DNA of 64,000 bases from Pseudomonas sp. R76. GTDB taxonomy: Bacteria; Pseudomonadota; Gammaproteobacteria; Pseudomonadales; Pseudomonadaceae. The first letter of the stretch is position 1. Every line of letters starts with the position of its first letter. Below the pieces are notes generated by a model, which was not told the origin of the DNA, made no database searches, and saw only the letters and a list, made by a program, of their open reading frames with translations. The position numbers and the translations under genes were made by a program. Below, piece after piece: positions 24,653 through 33,322 of the stretch. Where the stretch lies: assembly GCF_009834565.1 (NCBI RefSeq), contig NZ_CP019428.1, forward strand, positions 4,030,001 to 4,094,000. Direction: 5' to 3'.

Positions 24653-25774
24653 TTATCCGGCGTACACCGGGTAATCGGTATAGCCCTGCTCCGAACCGCC
24701 GTACATGCCTTCAGCCCGCAGCGGGTTCAGCGGCCAGACGTTGAACAGGCGCTGCGGCAAGTCCGGGTTGGCAATGAACGGGCGACCGAAGGCAATCAAG
24801 TCCGCCAGCCCCGCCTCCAGCAGTTTTTCACCGCGCTCAGCGGTGTAGCGGCCGGCGTAGATGATCAGCCCGCTGAAGGTGCTGCGCACGGCCTGGCGGA
24901 AGGTCTCGGGCAAGTCCGGGGCGTTGTCCCAATCGGCTTCGGCGATGGACACATAGGCAATCCCCGACGCCTCAAGCACCTTGATCGCTTCAATGTAAGT
25001 GTGATGCGGGTCTTCCTCCACCAGGCCGATGTACACGCGGTCCTGGTCGGTGCCGCTGAACAACGGTGAAAAACGCACACCGAGGCGTTCCGGCCCGACC
25101 ACGGCGGTCACGGCTTCGACGATCTCGCGCAGGAAACGCAGGCGGTTGTGCAGCGAGCCGCCGTACTCGTCATCACGCTGGTTGGCGTGGGCCGAAATGA
25201 ACTGGTTGACCAGGTAACCATTTGCCGCGTGGATTTCCACCCCGTCAAAACCGGCGTCCAACGCATTGCGCGCCGCCTGGGCGTAATGCCCGACCAATTC
25301 CTCGATCTCAAGTACGCTCAAGGCACGCGGCACGGGCGGCTGCTTCAGCTCGCCGATGCCAGGCCCGGTTTCGATAAAGGCTTTGGCTTGCTCAGCGGCA
25401 ATTGCAGACGGTGCGACCGGCGCGGCACCCTCTGGCTGCAACGCGTTATGGGACACGCGGCCGACATGCCACAGTTGCGCAAAAATTACCCCGCCTTCGG
25501 CATGCACCGCTTCGGTGACGGTGCGCCAGCCGTCGATCTGCGCCGGTGTGTAGATGCCCGGCGTCCAGGCGTAACCCTGGCCGCGCGGCTCGATTTGCGT
25601 GCCTTCGCTGACCATGAAGCCGGCGCTCGCGCGTTGGCGGTAATACTCGGCCATCAGGCCGGTGGCGGTATCGCCAGGTTGCGCGCTGCGCTGACGCGTC
25701 AGAGGCGGCAATACAACGCGGTTGTTCAAGGTGTGATGCCCCAGTTTTACTGGGGTATTCAAACGACTGCTCAT
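24653..25774 (-). CDS. nemA: Old Yellow Enzyme family alkene reductase (NemA-like)
   Basis: 373 residues from the ATG at 25774 (MSSRLNTPVKLGHHTLNNR), preceded by GGAA; upstream in-frame codons lack a ribosome site. It is an FMN-dependent TIM barrel. FAQLWHVGRVSH, the substrate-binding His and Asn in VEIHAANGYLVNQF near 180, and FSGLIIYAGRYTAERGE and GRPFIANPDLP phosphate-binding elements are visible. These enzymes reduce activated C=C bonds of N-ethylmaleimide, quinones and nitro-compounds with NADPH. It is the third gene of a run with a DJ-1 protein and a TetR regulator, the arrangement of electrophile-response operons. Confidence 0.92.
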   Translation of the reverse strand: MSSRLNTPVKLGHHTLNNRVVLPPLTRQRSAQPGDTATGLMAEYYRQRASAGFMVSEGTQIEPRGQGYAWTPGIYTPAQIDGWRTVTEAVHAEGGVIFAQLWHVGRVSHNALQPEGAAPVAPSAIAAEQAKAFIETGPGIGELKQPPVPRALSVLEIEELVGHYAQAARNALDAGFDGVEIHAANGYLVNQFISAHANQRDDEYGGSLHNRLRFLREIVEAVTAVVGPERLGVRFSPLFSGTDQDRVYIGLVEEDPHHTYIEAIKVLEASGIAYVSIAEADWDNAPDLPETFRQAVRSTFSGLIIYAGRYTAERGEKLLEAGLADLIAFGRPFIANPDLPQRLFNVWPLNPLRAEGMYGGSEQGYTDYPVYAG

Positions 25775-25853
25775 GTGCAAATTTCCGAATTCAGGACGAG
25801 CCAAAGCGTTGGCGGCTCTTGAGAGCCGCCAATTCATACAGCGATTAGTTAAT

Positions 25854-26531
25854 TCAAGCGGTGAGTTTGAGCAGTGCTTTTGCCACATCGCTGGAGCTGG
25901 CCGGGTTCTGGCCGGTCACCAGCAAGCCATCTTCAAGCACAAAGGACTGCCAATCAGCGCCCTTCTCATAGTGGCCGCCGAGTGCCTTGAAATCATCTTC
26001 GATCAGGAACGGCACCACGTCGGTGAGGCCCACTGCGGCTTCTTCGGAGTTGGAGAAACCGGTGACGCGACGGCCCTTGACCAGCGGCTCGCCATTCACG
26101 GCCTTGACGTGACGCAGCGCGCCCGGTGCATGGCAGACAAAACCAATGGGCTTGCCGGCGCGCTCGAACGACTCGATCAACGCGATGGACACTGGTGATT
26201 CCGCCAGGTCCCACAGTGGCCCGTGACCACCTGGGTAGAACACCGTGTCGAAGTCGTCGGCGTTGACCGTGTCCAGCTTGACGGTGTTGGCCAGCGCCTG
26301 CTGCGCCGCAGGGTCAGTGGCGAAACGCCGGGTTTGCTCGGTCTGCGCGTCAGGCTGGTCGCTGACCGGGTCCAGCGGTGGTTGGCCGCCGGCCGGGGAT
26401 GCCAGCACCAGCTCGGCACCCGCATCTTTGAAGGTGTAATAGGGCGCAGCAAACTCTTCGAGCCAGAAGCCGGTTTTACGACCGGTAGTGCCCAGCTGGT
26501 CGTGAGAGGTCAGTACCATTAATACTTTCAT
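25854..26531 (-). CDS. DJ-1/PfpI family protein (Hsp31/glyoxalase III-like)
   Basis: 225 residues. Hsp31-type DJ-1 proteins convert methylglyoxal to lactate without cofactor or act on glycated proteins. The nucleophile is Cys133 in FVCHAPGAL followed by His134, with a Glu in FWLEEFAAPYY near 25 that polarises it. The segments FYPGGHGPLWDL and VTGFSNSEEAAVGL match the family. It overlaps the TetR gene by 4 bp, so translation is coupled, and the Old Yellow Enzyme gene follows 79 bp later. Confidence 0.9.
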   Translation of the reverse strand: MKVLMVLTSHDQLGTTGRKTGFWLEEFAAPYYTFKDAGAELVLASPAGGQPPLDPVSDQPDAQTEQTRRFATDPAAQQALANTVKLDTVNADDFDTVFYPGGHGPLWDLAESPVSIALIESFERAGKPIGFVCHAPGALRHVKAVNGEPLVKGRRVTGFSNSEEAAVGLTDVVPFLIEDDFKALGGHYEKGADWQSFVLEDGLLVTGQNPASSSDVAKALLKLTA

Positions 26532-27157
26532 TTTCCAGTGCCTCGATCGATGTGAATGTCAGTAGGTTCAGGGCAACCCAACAGCTGTCGGGTCAGCAGC
26601 AGCGCCTCGTCAAAAGGCGCGGATGTTCGGGTGATCTTGCTCATGACGCTGGTCCCCAACCACAACGCATACAGGCGTTGGGCCAGGCTTTCGGGAGTTT
26701 GTTGTACCGCCAGCGAGCCGTCTGCGACGCCGTGCTGCAACGCCTCGACCAGCAAGGCGATGGTGCGTGCAGTGCCGCGTTGCAGAGCCAGACGCATCGG
26801 CTCTGAAAGGTCTGACACCTCGGCGCCGAGTTTGACGGCAAGGCATTTACCCGCATCGGTGCAGCCGGTCTGGTTGTCGACCCAGGTGTGCCAATAACGC
26901 ATCAACTTGGCGGCCCCGGACAGTTCGGATTGCTGGAACAGCTGCTCCACGCCCTGCACGTAGTGGTCAAAATAGGTGTCGAGCAGAACAACGCCAAAGG
27001 CATCTTTGGAGCTGAAGTAGTGATAGAACGAACCTTTAGGCACATCGGCGGCTTGAAGTATTTCGTTCAACCCCACCGCAGAAAATCCTTTGCGGCTCAC
27101 AATCAATTGCGCCGTATCCAGAATGGTCTGCCGTGCACTTTTAGTGGCGTTAGTCAT
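26528..27157 (-). CDS. nemR: TetR-family regulator, NemR-like
   Basis: 209 residues. Residues 10-55 hold the TetR helix-turn-helix (FSAVGLNEILQAADVPKGSFYHYFSSKDAF). The region TGCTDAGKCLAVKLGAEVSDLSE carries Cys99 and Cys105; the latter aligns with the redox-active Cys106 of E. coli NemR, which releases DNA on contact with bleach, quinones or methylglyoxal. It is first in the operon with the DJ-1 and Old Yellow Enzyme genes, and a NemR-box-like palindrome lies 18 bp before its start. Autoregulation and induction by electrophiles are therefore likely. Confidence 0.85.
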   Translation of the reverse strand: MTNATKSARQTILDTAQLIVSRKGFSAVGLNEILQAADVPKGSFYHYFSSKDAFGVVLLDTYFDHYVQGVEQLFQQSELSGAAKLMRYWHTWVDNQTGCTDAGKCLAVKLGAEVSDLSEPMRLALQRGTARTIALLVEALQHGVADGSLAVQQTPESLAQRLYALWLGTSVMSKITRTSAPFDEALLLTRQLLGCPEPTDIHIDRGTGK

Positions 27158-27174
27158 GGTTCATCCCGTCCGAT

Positions 27175-27189
27175 TAGACCAGTCGTCTA
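27175..27189. promoter_or_regulatory. NemR-box-like operator
   Basis: TAGAC-CAGTC-GTCTA is a perfect 5+5+5 inverted repeat, centred about 25 bp before the TetR start. It resembles the TAGACC...GGTCTA box known for E. coli NemR. Its position fits repression of the regulator, DJ-1 and Old Yellow Enzyme operon. Confidence 0.7.
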
Positions 27190-27330
27190 GTTCGTTGAGG
27201 GGATGTTAGGCGTCGCGAAAAACTTCAACAATGTCATATCCGCAAGGATTTCGGACATGCGCCAAAGGCGGTTGCCGTTTGCCCGGTACACGCCGACAAT
27301 CCCCTCTCCCGCGCCCCTTGGAGAATGACG

Positions 27331-28272
27331 ATGCACAGCGTTGCGCTGATGGTTTACCCGAACTTCCAGTCCCTGAGCCTTAGCCTCGGCTCGGTGTTCG
27401 AGTGCGCGAACCTGCTGCGCGGCGAACCGGCCTATGAGTTTCACCTGGTCTCGGAAAGTGGCGGCGCGGTGATGACCTCCCAGGGCTTTTCGGTGAATAC
27501 CACGCCGATTCGCGCGCAAGGCTATGACACCCTGATCGTCAGCGGTTACCTGGAATTTCGCTTGCCCGAGGCCAATTTGCTCGAACTGGTCAAGGCGGCC
27601 TCCGCGCAGTCGCGACGGGTCGCCTCGTTGTGCATGGGCATTTTCGTATTGGCCGAAGCCGGTTTGCTCGAAGGCAAGCGCACCACCACCCACTGGATTC
27701 ACGCGCCGGCGTTTCGCAAGCGCTACCCGGCTATTCACCTGGAAGAAGACAAACTGTTTGTGGTCGACGGCCAGGTCTGGACCGGCGCCGGCATGAGCGC
27801 CGGTGTGGACATGGCCCTGGCCATGGTCGAGGCTGACTTGGGCAGCGACCTCGCCCGGCGCATTGCGCGCAAGTTGGTGATTGCCCAACGTCGCGGCAGC
27901 GAACAATCGCAATTGTCGGCATTGCTGGAACTGGACCCCAAGTCCGACCGCGTGCAACTGGCGCTGGCCTACGCCCGCGAGAACCTGACCCACGACCTGT
28001 CGGTGGAAGCCCTGGCCGACGTGGCGCGGCTGAGCCCACGTCAATTCAGCCGGGTGTTTCGTGAAGAAACCGGGCAAACACCGGCCAAGGCCATCGAGTC
28101 GCTGCGGGTAGAAGCGGCCCGGGCGATGATGGAAACCAGCCGTCACCCGGTCGAAGTGGTGGCCCGCGAAACCGGCTTCGGTGATCGCGAGCGCATGCGT
28201 CAGGCGTTTCTGCGCGCGTTCGGGCAGCCGCCGCAGGCGATGCAGCAGGTGCTGTTCAACGCGGGAGCCTAG
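27331..28272 (+). CDS. GlxA-type transcriptional regulator (DJ-1-like domain plus AraC DNA-binding domain)
   Basis: 313 residues from the ATG at 27331, which has GGAG 7 bp upstream; an ATG two codons earlier is too close to that site. Residues 1-190 are a DJ-1/PfpI-like sensor domain with MVYPNFQSLSLS and SLCMGIFVLAEAGLLEGKRTTTHW, where Cys sits at the nucleophile elbow. Residues 210-310 are an AraC HTH domain (LTHDLSVEALADVARLSPRQ, RQAFLRAFGQPP). It is divergent from the NemR-like operon. The ligand is unknown; relatives sense amines or aldehyde-related metabolites. Confidence 0.9.
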   Translation: MHSVALMVYPNFQSLSLSLGSVFECANLLRGEPAYEFHLVSESGGAVMTSQGFSVNTTPIRAQGYDTLIVSGYLEFRLPEANLLELVKAASAQSRRVASLCMGIFVLAEAGLLEGKRTTTHWIHAPAFRKRYPAIHLEEDKLFVVDGQVWTGAGMSAGVDMALAMVEADLGSDLARRIARKLVIAQRRGSEQSQLSALLELDPKSDRVQLALAYARENLTHDLSVEALADVARLSPRQFSRVFREETGQTPAKAIESLRVEAARAMMETSRHPVEVVARETGFGDRERMRQAFLRAFGQPPQAMQQVLFNAGA

Positions 28273-28535
28273 CGGCAGTGATAAGGGCTTTCGCTCTTGA
28301 GTTCTTCACCCGTGTCCAGGTCACGGATGGTCACCGTGCCCTTCGGGTTGTTCATGCAGAACGCATTGCGCACCGAGTAGATGCCGTGGCCTTGGGTGGT
28401 GAACACCATCTTGGCCGGCGTGCCGTTGGCGTCAACGGCGGTGACCTTGTAGTTACCCGACATCGTCAGGCAGCCGCCCAAGGTCAGGAAGACGCCAGCG
28501 CAAACAACGCGTTTGAATGAAGTGAAGGTGTTCAT
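28269..28535 (-). CDS. Small predicted lipoprotein
   Basis: 88 residues. The signal peptide ends in the lipobox LGGC, so Cys22 would be lipidated. The mature part includes GNYKVTAVDANGTPAKMVF and four cysteines in total, two near the C-terminus. Its 3' end overlaps the convergent regulator gene by 4 bp. AAGGATG lies upstream of the ATG. Homologues without known function occur in Pseudomonas; I cannot assign a role. Confidence 0.75.
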   Translation of the reverse strand: MNTFTSFKRVVCAGVFLTLGGCLTMSGNYKVTAVDANGTPAKMVFTTQGHGIYSVRNAFCMNNPKGTVTIRDLDTGEELKSESPYHCR

Positions 28536-28615
28536 TTCGCATCCTTGTGAAATTCAGGGCCAAACCGGCCGACGCGTCCAGGAGCCGCCGTGCCCGGTTA
28601 AGTTCAACGTTGTGT

Positions 28616-29122
28616 TTAATGCAGCGCCGCCCGCGTGATCAAGTAGCTCACCAACTGCGGATCATCCTCCAGCTCAATCATCTGCGCCGGGCGCGGCAGG
28701 TCATCCAGCACCGCACGCCAGAACGCCTGGGACACTTCGTCCTGGTCATAGAAACGCACCAGCCAATTCGCCTCGCCGCTGCTCAACACCTGGGTGGCGA
28801 TGGCGCGGCCGATGCCTTTGCGGCGGTAGCGCTTGAGGATGAACAGGTCGGCCAGCTCCAGCGCATCCATGCCCGGCAGTTCACTGCCTTCGATCAGCAG
28901 GAAGCCGGCGATATAGCCATCTACCAGCAGCAGATTTGCGCTCCATTGCGGGTCTTGCCAGTAGCGGGTCAGGTGTTCGTCATGGATGTAGAAACGGCCA
29001 TCCGCTTCGACATCTTCCTGTTCCCAATCCGAGGACTCGTAGGCGTAGTACTGGTAAAGATTACGGATCAGCTCAGACGCATCGGGGCCGGTCTGGATCA
29101 ATTCGACGGTGGTTTCAGGCAT
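28616..29122 (-). CDS. GNAT-family N-acetyltransferase
   Basis: 168 residues from the ATG at 29122. The acetyl-CoA loop YRRKGIGRAIATQVL (motif R/Q-x-x-G-x-G/A) is near residue 106, preceded by ALELADLFILKRY, the central beta-strand. It would transfer acetyl from acetyl-CoA to an amine. The N-terminal half is acidic (YESSDWEQEDVEADG). It is transcribed divergently from uppP. The substrate is unknown. Confidence 0.85.
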   Translation of the reverse strand: MPETTVELIQTGPDASELIRNLYQYYAYESSDWEQEDVEADGRFYIHDEHLTRYWQDPQWSANLLLVDGYIAGFLLIEGSELPGMDALELADLFILKRYRRKGIGRAIATQVLSSGEANWLVRFYDQDEVSQAFWRAVLDDLPRPAQMIELEDDPQLVSYLITRAALH

Positions 29123-29312
29123 TGGGCTCTCAGTGAAAATTACGCAAGGCCTCATTGTTCACAAAACCCGTACACACGCCAATACATTGCACAACCTTTC
29201 TGTTTGCTGAATCGATTGCGGATTTTTTTGGCTACGCCCAAAATCCTGAAACATTTAGAATAAACTTCGCTGAATAGTTCTTTTCTCACGCCCTTTTTCA
29301 AGGACACGCACT

Positions 29313-30185
29313 TTGACCAACGTCTGTTCCGCCGGCCTGGATGTGGGCTTTGCCTCCCTGGATTACCTGCAGATTTTCATCCTGGGTGTGATCCAGGGCA
29401 TTACCGAACTGCTGCCGGTGTCGTCCACGGCGCACATGCGCGTGGTGCCCGCCCTGCTCGGCTGGCAAGACCCCGGCTCGGCGTTTTCGGCGGCGATGCA
29501 GTTGGCGGCGCTGGCGGCGGTGGTCAGTTATTTCTGGCGTGATGTGCGCCAATTCACCACCGGAAGCATCGGCGCAGTGCGCCGGGGCGACTACAACGAC
29601 CCATGGTTCAAGCTGGCCGTGGCGATTGTGTTGGCAACCCTCCCGATTGGGATTGCCGGCCTGGCGCTGTCTTCGACCTTGAACACCTGCAACTCGCCAT
29701 TGCGCGGGCTGATGGTGATCGGCATTTCCTGCGTGGTCATGGCGGTGTTGCTGGCTGGCGCCGAGCTGCGCGCGCGCCACACCCGCGACATGAGCCAGAT
29801 GCGCCTGCGCGATGCGCTGATCGTCGGCATCGCGCAGATTGGCGCGCTGATTCCCGGCGTGTCGCGTTCCGGCTCCACGCTGACCGCCGCGCTGTTTCTG
29901 AACTTCAAGCGTGAAGAAGCCGCGCGCTTTTCCTTTCTGCTGGGCCTGCCCGCCATCGCCCTCGCCGGCTTGAAAGAGCTGTGGGTGCTGCTGCACGCCG
30001 ACATGCCCGCCCATGCCTGGTCGCACTTGATCTTCGGCCTGGTGGTCGCCAGCGTCTCGGCGTTCTTCGCCATCTGGGGCCTGATGCGCTTCCTCGAGCG
30101 GTTCTCCACCTGGCCGTTCGTGATCTACCGCGCGCTGTTGGGCGTGTTCCTGATCGTGGCGGTCAGCACCGGGTTGCTGAGCTAA
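29313..30185 (+). CDS. uppP: Undecaprenyl-diphosphatase UppP (BacA)
   Basis: 290 residues, start codon TTG with AAGGA 8 bp upstream; no ATG fits. UppP dephosphorylates undecaprenyl diphosphate at the membrane, recycling the lipid carrier for peptidoglycan and O-antigen and giving bacitracin tolerance. Catalytic motifs are GVIQGITELLPVSSTAH near 25-41 and PGVSRSGSTL near 187-196, with eight membrane segments. It is longer at the N-terminus than many BacA proteins. The 157 bp AT-rich upstream gap should hold its promoter. Confidence 0.93.
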   Translation: MTNVCSAGLDVGFASLDYLQIFILGVIQGITELLPVSSTAHMRVVPALLGWQDPGSAFSAAMQLAALAAVVSYFWRDVRQFTTGSIGAVRRGDYNDPWFKLAVAIVLATLPIGIAGLALSSTLNTCNSPLRGLMVIGISCVVMAVLLAGAELRARHTRDMSQMRLRDALIVGIAQIGALIPGVSRSGSTLTAALFLNFKREEAARFSFLLGLPAIALAGLKELWVLLHADMPAHAWSHLIFGLVVASVSAFFAIWGLMRFLERFSTWPFVIYRALLGVFLIVAVSTGLLS

Positions 30186-30209
30186 CCCTTCGGCTCGCTG
30201 GTTAGCCGA

Positions 30210-31235
30210 TCATGCGGGTCGGCACTCGACCAGCAACCCGCCCTCCTCGCGCACATGGCTTTCGATCACCACCGGCAGGAAGCGCTGGATCACGGTCATA
30301 TTGCTGTGCAAATGCTCGTTCATGTGCGGCGTGGTAAAGCGCCCGCCGCTGGCCAACGCCATCGGCAACAGCAGTTGATCCGCCAGGTGCTCGCCCACCG
30401 CCGTGTCGGTGCCCTGCCACTCCATGGCCGGGTCGATGGCCGCGTCAGCCACAGTCTCGGCCCGCACCGTGGCCATGCCAAACGCGCTGAACACTTCAGT
30501 GACATGCGCGTGGACGTACTCCAGCATCAACACATCGCCCGGCCCTTGCTGCGGGTCAATCTCGACCGGGAAGCACTGCGCCTCGGTGAAGCCCAGGCGC
30601 TGGCGAACACGCTTGAATTCCCGCGCGCTGACCTGGGCGGGCAGCCCGGCATTCAGCGTGGTAGCGCGCTTTTCCAGCAGCTTGCCGCGCTGCATCAGCT
30701 GCAACGGCAGCAGCTGCGATGGCTGGATAAATACCTCTATCTCACCCCCGCCCGCCGGGACGAAACCGTGGCGGTTCAGGTTCAATTCGACACACGCGCC
30801 CATGCGTCGCAACAACGGCAGCCAGGCACGCTGCAAAAAGTCCACCGGCGGCGCGAGCGGGTTGTGGGTGCCGCCGCTGATCGTCACGTGGCTGGCGGTT
30901 GGCGCGCGCAACAGCGCCGGTAACAGCGTTTGCAACACCAGCGTGCAGCTGCCGGCTGTGCCGATGGCAAAGCGGTACTCGCCGCCTTGAATCGGCCCGG
31001 GCTCGAACAGCAGGCTTTGCGACCCCAGCTCAGCGCCTTGCACCTTGGCGCCACAGACTTCGGCGGCCGCCAGCACGGCGGTCAGGTGCTGGCGCATCAA
31101 GCCGGGCCGGCTGCGTTTGGCGCGGATGTTTTTGATCTGCAAGGTCTGCCCGGTCACCATCGACAGGCTCAAGCCACTGCGCAACACCTGACCGCCGCCG
31201 ATGGCGCCGTCGAGTTCAATCACGTCCTGTTTCAT
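30210..31235 (-). CDS. rtcA: RNA 3'-terminal phosphate cyclase RtcA
   Basis: 341 residues from the ATG at 31235 (AAGGA five bases upstream; the ATG at 31241 overlaps that site). RtcA uses ATP to turn RNA 3'-phosphate into a 2',3'-cyclic phosphate. The family signature SGGTHNPLAPPVDF is near residue 137 and the C-terminal PHMNEHLHSNM carries the histidine that is adenylylated. It is the last gene of the sigma-54-controlled rtcB, nucleotidyltransferase, rtcA operon, with an 8 bp gap to the gene before it. It ends 24 bp from the convergent uppP stop. Confidence 0.95.
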   Translation of the reverse strand: MKQDVIELDGAIGGGQVLRSGLSLSMVTGQTLQIKNIRAKRSRPGLMRQHLTAVLAAAEVCGAKVQGAELGSQSLLFEPGPIQGGEYRFAIGTAGSCTLVLQTLLPALLRAPTASHVTISGGTHNPLAPPVDFLQRAWLPLLRRMGACVELNLNRHGFVPAGGGEIEVFIQPSQLLPLQLMQRGKLLEKRATTLNAGLPAQVSAREFKRVRQRLGFTEAQCFPVEIDPQQGPGDVLMLEYVHAHVTEVFSAFGMATVRAETVADAAIDPAMEWQGTDTAVGEHLADQLLLPMALASGGRFTTPHMNEHLHSNMTVIQRFLPVVIESHVREEGGLLVECRPA

Positions 31236-31243
31236 GTTCATCC

Positions 31244-32032
31244 TTATGCGTAGCGTTTGACGGTGTCCCGCAGGTAGTGGTCCAGCCGTTGTGAGTCTGC
31301 TTGCGTGCGTGGCAAAACCGGCGCCTGGCGTTCCAGTTCGCGCAGGATAAATTCATGCAACGCCGGGCGCCGTGGGCCGTAGGCGGCTTCACCGGCATTG
31401 CGTTTGAGCGCGAGCAGCGTTGCTACTTCATCCAGCAGTTGCGGGTCATCCACCGTGCCCAGCAGCTCGGCAAACGTCATCGGTGGCCGCCCCAGGCCCA
31501 GGTCGATCCAACGCACTGCCAGTAATGGCCGCAGCACATAGAAGTACTTCTTGAACCGCACCTCGTCGCCTTGCAGGTAACCGCGAAAATTCTTCTTGGC
31601 CATCGACAGGTAATGATTACGCGCCGCTGGCGGGCTGTAGAACGCCTCGGCCAAGGCACGCAGTTGCGCCGTCGTTTCAGTCTCCTGGCGATACACCAGC
31701 GGCGAGTCCAGCCACTCCAGCAAGGTGGGATTGGACTTGCGCAGCAGGCCGAGGGTCTTGCGCAGCTCCCAGCCACTCACGTCCAGTTCGTCATCCAGCG
31801 GGCGTTCGATCACGTCGCGGGGCGCATCCACCTGCACAAACCAATCCGGTTTCTCGACGTAGACAAAGCGCACGTCATAGTCGCTGTCGGTGGAGGCAAA
31901 ACCCCAGGCGCGGCTGCCGGACTCGCAGGCATACAGCACGGTCACATTGCGCTCGCGCTCTATGCGCGCCAACTCATCCAGCACCCGCGCGCGCATGGCG
32001 TCGCTCAATGGGTGTCGTTGTTGCTTTTCCAT
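31244..32032 (-). CDS. Predicted DNA polymerase beta-type nucleotidyltransferase in RNA repair operon
   Basis: 262 residues from the ATG at 32032, preceded by GGGGAG five bases upstream. Residues 30-60 carry the nucleotidyltransferase signature GSRAWGFASTDSDYDVRF: a Gly-Ser pair followed by two metal-binding aspartates. The rest is helical with basic patches (MAKKNFRGYLQGDEVRFKKYFY). It belongs to the YcgL-type predicted nucleotidyltransferases. It lies 13 bp after rtcB and 8 bp before rtcA, so it should be induced with RNA end-repair enzymes. Adding a nucleotide to a damaged RNA end is a plausible job but is inference. Confidence 0.85.
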   Translation of the reverse strand: MEKQQRHPLSDAMRARVLDELARIERERNVTVLYACESGSRAWGFASTDSDYDVRFVYVEKPDWFVQVDAPRDVIERPLDDELDVSGWELRKTLGLLRKSNPTLLEWLDSPLVYRQETETTAQLRALAEAFYSPPAARNHYLSMAKKNFRGYLQGDEVRFKKYFYVLRPLLAVRWIDLGLGRPPMTFAELLGTVDDPQLLDEVATLLALKRNAGEAAYGPRRPALHEFILRELERQAPVLPRTQADSQRLDHYLRDTVKRYA

Positions 32033-32045
32033 CACGTCTCCCCTC

Positions 32046-33272
32046 TTAACCTTTTACGCACACCACCTGACGCAGGGTGTGCAGCACTTCCACCAACTCG
32101 CGCTGGGCGTGCATGACCTTGTCGATGTCCTTGTAGGCCATCGGAATTTCATCAATCACATCGGCATCCTTGCGGCATTCGACGTGGGCCGTCGCGCGGA
32201 TCTGATCGGCGACGGTGAAGGTGTTCTTCGCCTTGGTGCGGCTCATGGTGCGGCCGGCGCCGTGGCTGCACGAGCAGAACGATTCTTCGTTGCCCAGGCC
32301 GCGCACGATGAAGCTTTTCGCGCCCATGGAGCCCGGAATAATCCCCAGCTCGCCCTTCTTCGCCGACACCGCGCCCTTGCGCGTCACCAGCACCTCTTGA
32401 CCAAAGTGCCGCTCTTTTTGCACGTAGTTGTGGTGACAGTTCACTGCCTCCAGCGCCACTTCAAACGGCTTGCTGATGACCTGGCGTGTGGCCTGGACCA
32501 CCGCGCGCATCATCAACTCGCGGTTCTGCCGGGCAAAATCCTGGGCCCAGCCCACCGCTTCCACGTAGTCATCGAAGTGCTGGCTGCCTTCTTCGAAATA
32601 GGCCAGGTCACGGTCCGGCAAGTTGGCCAGGTGCTGGCGCATGTCCGCCTGCGCCAGCTGGATAAACAGGTTGCCGATGGCGTTGCCGACGCCGCGCGAA
32701 CCGCTGTGCAACATGAACCAGACACGGTTGGCTTCATCCAGGCACACCTCGACAAAGTGGTTACCCGTGCCGAGCGTACCCAAATGCTTGCGGTTGTTGC
32801 TGTGCTCAAGCTTCGGGTATTTGTCGGTGATCGCCTTGAAGCGCGGGTGCAGCGCCGCCCATACCTGATCAGCCTGGGCCGGTACATTTTCCCAGGTACC
32901 TTTATCGCGACCCGCACGGCTGCGAGTGCGGCCATGGGGCACCGCGGCTTCGATGGCGCAGCGCAACCCGTGAAGGTTGTCCGGCAAATCGCTGGCGGTC
33001 AGCGTGGTGCGCGCGGCGATCATGCCGCAGCCGATATCCACGCCTACGGCCGCCGGAATAATCGCGCCCACCGTGGGGATCACGCTGCCGATGGTCGAGC
33101 CTTTGCCAAGGTGCACGTCCGGCATCACCGCGAGGTGCTTGAAGATAAACGGCATCTTCGCGGTGTTCATCAGTTGCTGGCGGGCTTCAGGCTCAACCGG
33201 CACGCCCTCGGTCCAGAGTTTGATCGGCTTGCCGTTGGCCACTTCCAGCAGTTGGTAGGTCTTCTCTTGCAT
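32046..33272 (-). CDS. rtcB: RNA-splicing ligase RtcB
   Basis: 408 residues from the ATG at 33272. RtcB joins RNA 2',3'-cyclic phosphate or 3'-phosphate ends to 5'-OH ends using GTP and Mn2+. The guanylylated histidine is His337 in SHGAGRTMSR. Metal ligands include Cys82 in VGVDIGCGM, HSGSRGVGN near 190 and the NHFVEV and NCHHNY blocks. It is the first gene of the operon with the nucleotidyltransferase and rtcA. A sigma-54 promoter precedes it by about 50 bp and the divergent rtcR encodes its activator. Confidence 0.96.
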   Translation of the reverse strand: MQEKTYQLLEVANGKPIKLWTEGVPVEPEARQQLMNTAKMPFIFKHLAVMPDVHLGKGSTIGSVIPTVGAIIPAAVGVDIGCGMIAARTTLTASDLPDNLHGLRCAIEAAVPHGRTRSRAGRDKGTWENVPAQADQVWAALHPRFKAITDKYPKLEHSNNRKHLGTLGTGNHFVEVCLDEANRVWFMLHSGSRGVGNAIGNLFIQLAQADMRQHLANLPDRDLAYFEEGSQHFDDYVEAVGWAQDFARQNRELMMRAVVQATRQVISKPFEVALEAVNCHHNYVQKERHFGQEVLVTRKGAVSAKKGELGIIPGSMGAKSFIVRGLGNEESFCSCSHGAGRTMSRTKAKNTFTVADQIRATAHVECRKDADVIDEIPMAYKDIDKVMHAQRELVEVLHTLRQVVCVKG

Positions 33273-33322
33273 GGTCTTGATTCTTTCTTGGTAGGCCGTC
33301 ACTGCGGCGTTGACAGGGCTAT

